Source: JBAOHV01 sp964450685 (GTDB taxonomy: Bacteria > Actinomycetota > Acidimicrobiia > Acidimicrobiales > Microtrichaceae). Taken from it: a stretch of DNA of 62,827 nucleotides. The notes beneath the pieces were generated by a model. That model made no database searches and had not been told where the DNA came from. It saw only the letters and a list, made by a program, of their open reading frames with translations. The position numbers were made by a program, and so were the translations under genes. Shown piece by piece: positions 44,872 to 52,999 of this stretch (positions are counted from its first letter, which is position 1; each line of letters opens with the position of its first letter). The stretch covers positions 1-62,827 of the forward strand of contig CAYVDN010000015.1 in assembly GCA_964450685.1 (NCBI GenBank), read 5' to 3'.

Positions 44872-44900
44872 TTGTAACAATCGTCGATTGACCGTAGGGT
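44872..44900 (+). promoter_or_regulatory. Sigma-70-type promoter
   Basis: TTGTAA (44872-44877) and TAGGGT (44895-44900) are separated by 17 bases in an unusually A/T-rich spot just after moaC. Transcription would start near 44907, so the ATG at 44901 cannot be the start and the ATG at 44961 is preferred for the next gene. Confidence 0.5.
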
Positions 44901-44960
44901 ATGGGCACTCCCCGGATTCCCTGGGTGAGCACCTACCCTCCTGAGGACTCATCCGAACTG

Positions 44961-45488
44961 ATGAACGTCACCACGCTGATCTTCCTGGGCCTGGCTGTCG
45001 TGTGGGCGATCGTGTTGCTGCCCGAGCTCGTACGCAAGCTCTCTGGTGCCCGTCGCTCCGACTCGATCCGCTCGTTCAACCATCAGCTGTCCGTGCTGGA
45101 CCGCAACGGCAGTCGTTCGCCGGTGCGTCCGTCCAACGTGGTCGACCTCCGGTCGCGCAGGACGGCACCGCGGCCCGGTGGGAACGGAACCTCACGTTCC
45201 GTCTCGCCAGCCACACGCCGGCGACGCCAGGAGGTGCTCGGTGCGCTCGGAGCGGCCACCGTTCTCTCGCTCGTCTGCACCGTCGCGTTCGGTGGTGTGT
45301 TCCTCTACCTCCACCTGCTCTCAGCAGCCCTCCTGGTCGCGTACGTAGTCCTTCTGGTGCAGGTCACACAGGCGCCCGCCACTCAGCGATCCTCTGCATC
45401 GTGGGGCCCTGCCGTGACATCCACTGACCACCTGCGGACGGCAACCGTGGGCCAGGCCCGGCCTGCCCCCCGTCGTATCGCCAACTGA
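44961..45488 (+). CDS. Small membrane protein of unknown function
   Basis: 175 residues from ATG 44961 (ATG 44901 lies too close to the -10 box). Helix 1 (about 3-21) starts MNVTTLIFLGLAVVWAIVLLP, followed by a basic, Ser/Arg-rich loop and two adjacent helices (about 100-120 and 122-138). A Pro/Arg tail ends the protein. The LPELVRK.SG.RRSDSIRSFNHQL stretch resembles small membrane proteins common next to galU and moaC in actinobacteria, but no named family is recognised. Confidence 0.72.
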   Translation: MNVTTLIFLGLAVVWAIVLLPELVRKLSGARRSDSIRSFNHQLSVLDRNGSRSPVRPSNVVDLRSRRTAPRPGGNGTSRSVSPATRRRRQEVLGALGAATVLSLVCTVAFGGVFLYLHLLSAALLVAYVVLLVQVTQAPATQRSSASWGPAVTSTDHLRTATVGQARPAPRRIAN

Positions 45489-45519
45489 CCAGAGGCGTCA
45501 CCGGCAGACCGACGCCATC

Positions 45520-45547
45520 TTGCCGGTCACTGCGATATCACTAGAAT
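45520..45547 (+). promoter_or_regulatory. Promoter of the tRNA-Ala gene
   Basis: TTGCCG (45520-45525) and TAGAAT (45542-45547) with a 16-base spacer sit 13 bases before the tRNA. Spacing and position suit a stable-RNA promoter. Confidence 0.5.
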
Positions 45548-45560
45548 GCTCGTCCTGCCC

Positions 45561-45634
45561 GGGGGTGTAGCTCAGCTGGCTAGAGCGCTTCGGTCGCATC
45601 GAAGAGGTCGTGGGTTCGACTCCCATCACCTCCA
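45561..45634 (+). tRNA. tRNA-Ala (anticodon CGC)
   Basis: A full cloverleaf folds over 74 bases: acceptor gggggtg/cacctcc, D-stem gctc/gagc, anticodon stem cttcg/cgaag, a 5-base variable loop, and T-arm gtggg-ttcgact-cccat. The 7-base anticodon loop gtcgcat has T33 and anticodon CGC (reads GCG). The acceptor carries the G3-U70 wobble pair, the alanine identity element. Discriminator base is A; the 3' CCA is not fully encoded. Confidence 0.95.
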
Positions 45635-45732
45635 CCGGAACAGAACGACGACCCTGGCCCAGTGGCCGGGGTCGTCGTCATCGTGGGTCCAATACGTTCG
45701 GTTCCGGGGTTGCCGATAGTCCGGTCCCGGGC

Positions 45733-46185
45733 TCAGTCGAGCAGGTTCGCTGCGACAGTCGCGGCCAGGTCTGACACGGCGCCCAGGTCCGACGCCGTGG
45801 GTGGTCCAATCACCGTCACGGGACGAGCGACATCGCGCCACTCGAGGCCGGCCACGATCCGTCTCACGGACCTGACCGCTCCCTCGGTGTCGTCGTTGCC
45901 GTGCACCCAGAGACCCCAAGGGCGCCCCGAGGTGGCTCCGAGGCACGTGTAGTAGGTGGTGTCGAAGACGTGCTTGAGCGCCCCCGACATGTAGCCGAAG
46001 TTGGCGGTAGTGCCGAGGAGGTACCCATCTGCCGCCAGGATCTGTGATGCGGTGGTTGCCAGCGCTGGCAATGTCTCCACCTCGACCCCGGCAAGTTCCG
46101 GGTGCGCCACCCCCGACAACGCTGCTTCGAGGATCTGATGGGTCGGGGGAGACGGGCTGTGATGGATGACGAGAAGGTGCTTCAC
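45733..46185 (-). CDS. Flavodoxin/NAD(P)H-FMN-reductase-like protein
   Basis: 150 residues from GTG 46185 (VKHLLVIHHSPSPPTHQ); the frame is open to 46272. The HHSPS..T phosphate-binding loop of flavodoxin-like folds is followed by AADGYLLGTTANFGYMSGALKHVFDTTYY, the substrate-side loop of the NADPH-dependent FMN reductase group, and GLWVHGND. It should bind FMN and take part in electron transfer. It is divergent from a surface lipoprotein gene across an iron-box-like palindrome, so iron-dependent control is possible. Confidence 0.82.
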   Translation of the reverse strand: MKHLLVIHHSPSPPTHQILEAALSGVAHPELAGVEVETLPALATTASQILAADGYLLGTTANFGYMSGALKHVFDTTYYTCLGATSGRPWGLWVHGNDDTEGAVRSVRRIVAGLEWRDVARPVTVIGPPTASDLGAVSDLAATVAANLLD

Positions 46186-46305
46186 CAGCACAAGTCCAGC
46201 ACGCGTGCGGGTGTCGCATTGAGGTGGTTGACCACTCCAGCGGTCCGGCACAGACGCGCTGTAGGTCCCCATAACGATCGTGTTCCCGGGTGGGCGGCCC
46301 TGATG

Positions 46306-46320
46306 TTAGGCATGCCTATT
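46306..46320. promoter_or_regulatory. DtxR/IdeR-like operator (iron box)
   Basis: ttaggcatgcctatt contains the perfect 12-bp palindrome taggcatgccta (46307-46318). TTAGGC.TGCCTA matches one dyad of the DtxR/IdeR consensus (TTAGGTTAGSCTAACCTAA), though the outer half is degenerate. A possible -10 box TAAGTA at 46330-46335 would place a promoter under it, 18 bases after TTAGGC. It lies between the flavodoxin-like and lipoprotein genes. Confidence 0.5.
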
Positions 46321-46401
46321 GCACTTCGCTAAGTACTGCTCCTACTCTCTGCCGACCCTTCATCATGAAGCTGGGCAGAAACAAACAGGAGACGACAGAG
46401 A

Positions 46402-47319
46402 ATGACCACCCGAAGAAATCGCCACATGGTTCGCACGGCCATCGGCGCACTACTCGTGACGGTCGCCGCGGCGGCATGTGCGCCGGATACCCCGCCGGCC
46501 ACGACGACCACGACCTCGACGACGGCCACGACCGTTCCGGTGTACACACCAGCGGTCACCTTCTCGGCCACCACCGACCTGGCCCAGACGGGTTCGACGG
46601 TGACCATCAACGGTGAAGGCTTCGACCCCGCGCTCATCAACGCCTCGGTGCCCGGTGTGTACGTGGCGATCGGCATCGGTGACGGCGCGGTGCCCACGGC
46701 ATACACCAGTGCCAAGTACATCAGGCCGAACGGACCGGACCCCGAGACCACCAGCGGTGCAAAGCTTCAGACCGACGGGACCTTCTCGGCGACCATCAGC
46801 ACTCCTGCGTTGTTCGCGGGACAGGGTCAGGCCGTGAACTGCTACCTCGATGCTTGCAAGGTGTTCGTCTGGTCGGCACACACCGGGTCGCTCTCGTCGT
46901 GGTCCTTCTCCGCGCCGCTGACGTTCGCCGCTGCCACGACCAAGCAGGTAGTCGTGTCGAAGGCCTCGAACCTGAGCCGCGACGGTGAGACCGTGACCGT
47001 CACAGGTGCAGGATTCGCCGCCACCTCCCCGGGCATCTACCTCGGTCAGGTTCCGTGGAGCGAGGCGACCGCTCCCGCCGGGTGGAACCTCGACTCGGCC
47101 GCTTGGGGGCCGACGAAGTTCCTGTCGTACCCGTCGGGGCTTTCCGCGGCCGGCACGTTCCGCACCACGATCGACGCTGAAGCCGTGATCGGAACCTCGG
47201 CCACCGACTGTGGTGTCTCGGCCTGCTCGATCGCGACCGTCAAGGCGCACGGCCAGCCCGACCCGACCGGGGCGCTCACGTCCTGGACCTCGATCAGCTT
47301 CGCCGCTCCGGCAGCCTGA
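46402..47319 (+). CDS. Surface lipoprotein with two Ig-like (HtaA-tail/neocarzinostatin-like) repeats
   Basis: 305 residues. A signal peptide ends at AAAAC, followed by a Thr-rich linker. Two similar beta-rich domains follow: repeat 1 (about 50-170) with STVTINGEGFDP, GVYVAIG and SWSFSAPLTF; repeat 2 (about 178-300) with ETVTVTGAGFAA, GIYLGQVPW and a final SISFAAP. Each carries a C-x3/4-C pair near its end (CYLDAC; CGVSAC), probably a disulfide, as in neocarzinostatin-like folds. Similar repeats accompany HtaA haem-uptake domains in actinobacteria; with the iron-box palindrome upstream, iron or haem binding is my inference, not shown. Confidence 0.72.
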   Translation: MTTRRNRHMVRTAIGALLVTVAAAACAPDTPPATTTTTSTTATTVPVYTPAVTFSATTDLAQTGSTVTINGEGFDPALINASVPGVYVAIGIGDGAVPTAYTSAKYIRPNGPDPETTSGAKLQTDGTFSATISTPALFAGQGQAVNCYLDACKVFVWSAHTGSLSSWSFSAPLTFAAATTKQVVVSKASNLSRDGETVTVTGAGFAATSPGIYLGQVPWSEATAPAGWNLDSAAWGPTKFLSYPSGLSAAGTFRTTIDAEAVIGTSATDCGVSACSIATVKAHGQPDPTGALTSWTSISFAAPAA

Positions 47320-47335
47320 TCAATTCGTCGCTGCG

Positions 47336-47364
47336 TGCCGGGCGGTGGACTCCACCGCCCGGCA
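47336..47364. terminator. Perfect 13-bp hairpin terminator between convergent genes
   Basis: tgccgggcggtgg (47336-47348) pairs perfectly with 47352-47364 around a 3-base loop (act), 17 bases after the lipoprotein stop and 120 bases before the end of the transporter gene. There is no T-tract. Confidence 0.7.
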
Positions 47365-47483
47365 CCTTCGCGTCCGGCGCCTGAATGCAGGCCCGGCCAG
47401 GCGGACTGGTGGTGGATGGCTCTGGGTGGCGATGGTTCTTCGTGCTGACCTTCAGATGCTGATCGTCGCGTCGGAGTCGACCG

Positions 47484-50400
47484 TCACGACAGCGTCGCAC
47501 CCGAACGGTTGATGGCTGCCTGATCGGTGCCGAGATATGAAGCGATGACGGCAGGATGATCGAGCACCTGGCTCGGCGGGCCCTCTGTGATCACACAGCC
47601 GAGCTCCATCGCGACGAGCCGGTCACACAACCCCGCCAGCAGTGGCATGTCATGTTCGATCACGAGCATCGCGGCGCCTGTGTGGTCCCGGATTCGGCGC
47701 AGCAGTGGACCGAGTGCCTCGGTTTCGCGCTGGGCCACACCGGCCGACGGCTCGTCAAGGAGCATGAGAACGGGGTCCTCGGCCAGCAGGCAGGCCAGCT
47801 CCACGATGCGACGGGTGCCAGTCGACAAGGCCGATGTGGGAGTGAATGCATAGCGATCGAGCCCCAGCATGGACACGAGCGACCTTGCCCGTGCCCGCGT
47901 GACGCTCGCTGCCAGGTAGGACGCAGGCTGACGGGTGGCGTCGGCGATGAGCGATCTGTTGGCCACCGAACGCTCGCACGCAACCTCGACGGTCTCGAGC
48001 ACGGTCAGCGAGGGGAACAGACGCGCTTCCTGGAACGAACGCCCGAGGCGTGAGCGCGCACGCTCGTACGGCGCCCACTCGGTGATGTCGACCCCGCGGA
48101 ACACGATCGTTCCGGCGTCAAGACCATGGAACCCCGAGATGCAGTCCATCAGGGTGGTCTTGCCGGCGCCGTTCTGTCCGATCAGCCCGACTATCTCGCC
48201 CGGAGCGACATGCAGGTCGACGTTGCTCAGGGCGTTCACCCCACCGAAGCGCTTGGTGACCCCGACGCACTCCAGGACCGGGACAGCCGAAGCAGGGTCG
48301 GCCGCTGTGGGGTTCGGGCGGGCGACCACGTCCAGGCGGGTCAGGTCCACCGATGTGACGGCATCCTCGGTCTCCTCGGCGTCGTCACCGCCGTTGTCGG
48401 CTCCCTCGAGGAAGACCGAACGCAGGATGTCCGGACGGTCGAGCAGCTCACGAGTGGGGCCCTCGAAACGAACCCGGCCCTTCTCCATGAACACCGCCCG
48501 CTCAGCCAGGGTCAGCGCGACGTTCACGGACTGCTCGACGACGACGATCGTGATGCCGGAGGCGTTGAGCTTGCGAACGACATCGCAGAGCGCTCCGACG
48601 ACCATCGGCGACAGACCGAGCGAGAGCTCGTCGATCAGCAGCACGTCGGGTCGCAGCATCAACGTGGTCGCGAGCGCCAGCTGCTGCTGTTCGCCGCCGG
48701 AGAGGTCGCCGGCCAGCTGGTCCGCCCGCTCGGCGAGAACGGGGAACAGCGTGCGAACCTCGTCGAGGTCCTTCGCGACCCGCTCGGAGTCGTCGCGGAA
48801 TGTCCACGTGGCCAGGCGCAGGTGCTCGTCGACGCTGAGTGTGGGGAAGACCGCCTTGCCGCCCGGCATCAACGCTACGCCGGCTCGCACGATCTTCTCG
48901 GCGCTCAACCCGCTCAGGTCCTTGTCGCCCAGACGGATCTCCCCGGTGGTGGGGATCAGGCCGCACATGGCCTTGAGGAGCGTCGACTTGCCGGCTCCGT
49001 TCGTGCCGAGCAGTGCGACGATCTCGCCCTGAGTCACGTCCAGATGGGCTCCGAAAAGTACTTGGAGTCGTCCGTAGGAGACGTCGACATCGTGTGCGGC
49101 CAGGTACCCGGTCGTGTCCGGCGTGTACGGCGGGGGAGTGACGTGCGCGCCGGCGTGGACCGGCTCCGGATCCGCATCGAACACCCCGACTGCCGTGGGC
49201 GCAGCCTCGACATCGCTACCGACGGTGGTCGTGGGTTCGGTCTCGGTCGTCAGCGGCTGGCCCTCGAGGTCCATGCCGTGGCGGCGGGCGAGCGGTACCA
49301 ACAGTCGATCGCGTGCGCGTGCCGCGAGTCCCGCGAGACCTGACGGGATCAACCAGAGGACCAGCAGTACGCCGGCACCTGCGGCGACCAGGCGGATCGT
49401 CGCGTCCAGGTCCTGCATGCCGCGCATGCCAGCAGCACCGGTGATAGCCCCACCGATCGAGCCGAGCCCGCCGATGGTGGCCATCGAGAAGATCTCCACT
49501 GACTGGACCGGCTGGTAGGAGCCGACGCGTGCTCCGTGCAGCAGCAGCACGTGGAGCCCGCCGGCGAGTCCCGCCAGGAATCCGGAGAACACGAACCCGC
49601 TCAACGTCACCGAGCGTGTGGAGGCCGAAATCGCTTCGGTCGCCTTGGCGTTGTCGCGCGAGGCGATCAGCAGACGCCCCGAACGCGAGCGTCGCACGCC
49701 TCGTGCCAGGACAATCCCGAAAGCCAGGACAGCCAGGCAGAACCACGGCATCGCCCGGTCGTTCTCCAGGTCGACGCGTGACCACAGCAACGGCCGGGTG
49801 ACCTCCTGGGGGATGAGCTCGGGGAAGACGTTCGGATTCAGTACGTACCCGTCGAGCACGACAGCGAATGCGAGCGTGACCACGGCAAGGAACGGCCCCC
49901 TGATTCGGAGGGCGGGGATACCAAGTAGCAGTGCTGCGAGCGAACCCGCGCCGGCTGCCACGGCGAGCGTGACGAACAGGTCGATGTTCCAGCGCATGAC
50001 CATGTTCCCGGCCACGATCGCGCCGACTCCCACGAGTGCGAACTGCCCCAGGCTGATCTGTCCGCCCCAGCCTGTGAGCACGACGAGGCTGACTGCGACC
50101 AGGCCCCAGATGGCCATGATCGACAGCGAGTAGGCGGTACCCGGACCGACTGCCAGCGGGATCAACGCGGCCGCTGCTACCAGCCCTACGAGCCCCAGCG
50201 CCTTTGCCACACGGACCGGACGTAACGCGGCGATGGCAGGAGCTATCGGTCGTATCAGCTCGGCGTCTCGCCAACCGCCGTCGGCGTCGTGTGCCCGCGA
50301 GGTGGTGCCGCGCTGCAACAGGAGCGCGACGACTATGACGGCGAGAAGCACCACATCGATGAGCTCCGGGCTGGTCGTGTTCCAACGAACGACCTGGTCG

Positions 50401-51299
50401 ACCACTCCCAGTCCCACCGCGGCGATGAATGCGACCGGCATCGACTCCATGCGCGCAACCACCGCGGCGGCCAGGGCCGGCAGCAGCACCGCCGGACCAG
50501 CGATCGCCGCGGGAGTGGCGCCCAGGAAGGGCGCCTTCAGGACCCAGGTGAGCGCTGCGAGCATCCCTGCGATGATCCACACGAGGGTCGTCAGGTTGCG
50601 GACGGGGATTCCCAGCAGCCGGGCGCGGTCGGTGTTCTCCGCTGCTGCACGAATGGCTGTTCCCGCGAGGGACCGTCGCAGGAACCAAGCCAGGATGCCG
50701 ACCACGACCGGTACGACGGCGGCGACGAGCATGTGGTCGCCTGTGATGACGATCGGGCCCAGGATGACGGTCGTCGACGTGAGCGGGGTCTCGAACGCAC
50801 CGAGGATCGGGGACTCGACCCCGAACACGAGCTTCGGGATTCCCAGCTCCAAGCCTCCGAGCAGCTGTGCGAGACCGATCGTCGCGACCGTCAGGACCAG
50901 GCGTGGCGCCTGCGCGAAGCGACGTATGACTGCTATCTCGACCAGCCCGCCGATGAGCGCGCCGCTGACGAGCGCGAACAGGACCGCAACGAAGTAGGGC
51001 CACTGCCACGTCAGGTAGAGGTTGAGCGATCCGAGTGCCGCGGCACCGCCGATTGCACCGGCCGCGAAGTTGACTACCCGGTTGGCGCGCCAGACGAGGA
51101 TGATCCCCACTGCTGCCAGTCCGGTCGCGGAGCCGAGCACCGCGCCGATGGCGACGAGTCCGACCGGCGCCCCGTTGGGCAGCAGGAGCATCGCCAGTCC
51201 CCACGCGGCTAGCGCTGCGAGGAGTCCGACGGTCCAGCGCAGGGGCCGCGAAGACATCAAGGCGCTCACCCCGCGGTCCGCGGAGGAGTTGCTGGCCAC
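47484..51299 (-). CDS. Four-in-one branched-chain-type ABC importer (LivH-LivM-LivF-LivG fusion)
   Basis: 1271 residues from GTG 51299; ATG 51257 would avoid the 34-base overlap with the upstream gene. Domain order: LivH-type permease (about 20-340), LivM-type permease (about 355-655), a linker, a LivF-type ATPase (about 735-975) with GTNGAGKST, LSGGEQQQ and LLIDELSLGLSP, an acidic linker, then a LivG-type ATPase (about 1005-1260) with GQNGAGKTT, LSTGTRR in place of the usual signature, and MLLDEPSAGVAQRE. These four subunits are normally separate proteins. The substrate-binding gene is directly upstream in the same operon. The cargo (amino acid, amide, aromatic or other) is unknown. Confidence 0.92.
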   Translation of the reverse strand: MASNSSADRGVSALMSSRPLRWTVGLLAALAAWGLAMLLLPNGAPVGLVAIGAVLGSATGLAAVGIILVWRANRVVNFAAGAIGGAAALGSLNLYLTWQWPYFVAVLFALVSGALIGGLVEIAVIRRFAQAPRLVLTVATIGLAQLLGGLELGIPKLVFGVESPILGAFETPLTSTTVILGPIVITGDHMLVAAVVPVVVGILAWFLRRSLAGTAIRAAAENTDRARLLGIPVRNLTTLVWIIAGMLAALTWVLKAPFLGATPAAIAGPAVLLPALAAAVVARMESMPVAFIAAVGLGVVDQVVRWNTTSPELIDVVLLAVIVVALLLQRGTTSRAHDADGGWRDAELIRPIAPAIAALRPVRVAKALGLVGLVAAAALIPLAVGPGTAYSLSIMAIWGLVAVSLVVLTGWGGQISLGQFALVGVGAIVAGNMVMRWNIDLFVTLAVAAGAGSLAALLLGIPALRIRGPFLAVVTLAFAVVLDGYVLNPNVFPELIPQEVTRPLLWSRVDLENDRAMPWFCLAVLAFGIVLARGVRRSRSGRLLIASRDNAKATEAISASTRSVTLSGFVFSGFLAGLAGGLHVLLLHGARVGSYQPVQSVEIFSMATIGGLGSIGGAITGAAGMRGMQDLDATIRLVAAGAGVLLVLWLIPSGLAGLAARARDRLLVPLARRHGMDLEGQPLTTETEPTTTVGSDVEAAPTAVGVFDADPEPVHAGAHVTPPPYTPDTTGYLAAHDVDVSYGRLQVLFGAHLDVTQGEIVALLGTNGAGKSTLLKAMCGLIPTTGEIRLGDKDLSGLSAEKIVRAGVALMPGGKAVFPTLSVDEHLRLATWTFRDDSERVAKDLDEVRTLFPVLAERADQLAGDLSGGEQQQLALATTLMLRPDVLLIDELSLGLSPMVVGALCDVVRKLNASGITIVVVEQSVNVALTLAERAVFMEKGRVRFEGPTRELLDRPDILRSVFLEGADNGGDDAEETEDAVTSVDLTRLDVVARPNPTAADPASAVPVLECVGVTKRFGGVNALSNVDLHVAPGEIVGLIGQNGAGKTTLMDCISGFHGLDAGTIVFRGVDITEWAPYERARSRLGRSFQEARLFPSLTVLETVEVACERSVANRSLIADATRQPASYLAASVTRARARSLVSMLGLDRYAFTPTSALSTGTRRIVELACLLAEDPVLMLLDEPSAGVAQRETEALGPLLRRIRDHTGAAMLVIEHDMPLLAGLCDRLVAMELGCVITEGPPSQVLDHPAVIASYLGTDQAAINRSGATLS

Positions 51300-52999
51300 T
51301 TGCCGATCGGGAAGCGCTGTCCGCCGTTCGGGTCGACGTATGCACCCGGGTTACGGGTCTGGACCGACGTCTGTCGCGGATTCCAGATCACCTCGCGCGC
51401 GTCGTCCGACGTCGAGTGATCACCTTGCTTGAACCCCCACGTACCGTTTGGTCCGGTCCGGGTCGGGTAGTCGAACATCCCCTTCTGGAACGACTGCGGG
51501 TTCAGGTTGGGGCCGGCCATCTGAATCCCGATCGCCAGGAGTTGGAGCTGGTTGTAGATCAGGTCGACGCCGATCGACGGTTCGTCCTTGCGGACCGCCT
51601 TGTAGGCCCTGTAGCCGAGACTCCGACCTGCCGCCTGGGTCGGGCCCGAGAACGAGACCCCGAACGAACGGGACCACTGGCCGGGTTCCATGATCGATCC
51701 GATCAGGTCGTTGTCGATGAGCGCCACACCGGTGATCAGCCACTCCGGGTTGTAGTTCTGCTCCTTGGCCTTGGCGGTGAGGAAGGTCATGAAGAGCGGA
51801 TCGCAGCCGCACACGACGGTCGTCACTCCGGCGGCCTTCAGCTTGGCGAGCTTCTCGCCGGCCTGGATCGACATCTGGTTGATCTCCAGCCGGTAGCGCT
51901 CGTTCAGGGTAGGGCTGACACCTCCGCTCTGGAGGATTCGCACACCTGCGGCCACACATTCCTGGTACCAGGAGTTCTCGGGGGCGATGATCCCCACCTT
52001 GCGCGGCTGGCCCTTCAGGTCACCACCGGCCAGGTCGGCGTTCTTGTTCGCCATCTTCGTGACGTAGTACGACCCGACGCTCTCGACGATCGTGCTGCAG
52101 TCGGTGAACTGGCTCCACACGTAGGGGCTGCGCTGCGAGAGCCATTCGCGGGACATGAATGGTGCGCCGATGTTGACGACCCCACGGCGGGCGAGCGCAT
52201 CAGCGTAGATGGGAGAGACGGCGGAGATGTCTGCGAACGCCTTGATCTCCTGGCTCACCTTCAGTGCGTCGGCCTCAGCCCCTTCCTGGCCGCCACCGGT
52301 GGCCTCCTTGAGCACATCCCCCTTGCCGTCGTAGATGACGAGCTCGATCTTGCGCCCGTAGAACTGGTAGGTCCGGTTGAAGTACTCGACCAGGCCCTGG
52401 ATCGTCCGCGTGATGAGCTCGGCGCTCTCGGTCGGGATCTGAGCCTTGGCCACCTTGGAGAGCGCGTCGAGCATCCCGTTCGAGAAACCACCGATGCGTA
52501 CCGACACGCGGATCGTGTCACCGGTGACGCCGTTGGAGGTGCCGCCTCCGTTGCCGCCGCTGAAAGTGCGACACGGAGGCGAATAGGGGTCACTCGGGAC
52601 CTGGAGCTGGCGGTCGGCACAACCCGAAACGCTTGCGGGGCCGGCAGCACCGGCGCCTCCGCCAGCGGCGGCGGTACCTCCTCCTCCGCCGCCGCCGGCT
52701 GCTGCAGCAGCAGCTTCTGCGGCCGCGGCATCGGCCGCGGCCGCGTCGGCCGACTCAGTCGCACCGGACACCTCCACATCTTCGGTGCCCGTCAGGTCCT
52801 CAGCACCCGCTCCGCTTCCGCTTCGGGCCAGTTCGGTCTCGTCGAGCGCCTCGACACGCACCTCGCGCTGCTGGCTCGGCACGAGGATCGCTATGGCCAG
52901 GAACACCGCCATGAAACCGACCAGTGGCCCGTACCCCCGGAAGAGGCGGTCACGTCCATCGCCGCCCGACGGCGCTCCGCTCCTCGAGTCTTCGCTCAC
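51266..52999 (-). CDS. Membrane-tethered substrate-binding protein, branched-chain amino-acid type
   Basis: 577 residues, GTG start with AGGAGG just upstream, overlapping the previous stop by four bases (GTGA). One N-terminal helix (about 25-43) anchors it; a long Ala/Gly/Glu linker (about 55-135) follows. The periplasmic-binding fold I begins around GDTIRVSVRIGGF and includes VEYFNRTYQFYGRKIELVIYDGKGD, the LivJ/K-type signature, and VGIIAPENSWYQECVAAGV. It feeds the fused transporter encoded immediately downstream. Confidence 0.9.
   Translation of the reverse strand: MSEDSRSGAPSGGDGRDRLFRGYGPLVGFMAVFLAIAILVPSQQREVRVEALDETELARSGSGAGAEDLTGTEDVEVSGATESADAAAADAAAAEAAAAAAGGGGGGGTAAAGGGAGAAGPASVSGCADRQLQVPSDPYSPPCRTFSGGNGGGTSNGVTGDTIRVSVRIGGFSNGMLDALSKVAKAQIPTESAELITRTIQGLVEYFNRTYQFYGRKIELVIYDGKGDVLKEATGGGQEGAEADALKVSQEIKAFADISAVSPIYADALARRGVVNIGAPFMSREWLSQRSPYVWSQFTDCSTIVESVGSYYVTKMANKNADLAGGDLKGQPRKVGIIAPENSWYQECVAAGVRILQSGGVSPTLNERYRLEINQMSIQAGEKLAKLKAAGVTTVVCGCDPLFMTFLTAKAKEQNYNPEWLITGVALIDNDLIGSIMEPGQWSRSFGVSFSGPTQAAGRSLGYRAYKAVRKDEPSIGVDLIYNQLQLLAIGIQMAGPNLNPQSFQKGMFDYPTRTGPNGTWGFKQGDHSTSDDAREVIWNPRQTSVQTRNPGAYVDPNGGQRFPIGKWPATPPRTAG

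Noticed and set aside
45561..45634. tRNA-Cys (GCA anticodon) reading
   Set aside because: The loop gtcgcat could be misframed to GCA, but T33 fixes the anticodon as CGC and the G3-U70 pair is the alanine identity mark.
47484..51299. Artefact from missing stops between separate liv genes
   Set aside because: The frame is continuous across four domain boundaries with plausible linkers and no internal ribosome-site/start pairs at the junctions. It is kept as a finding pending read-level proof.
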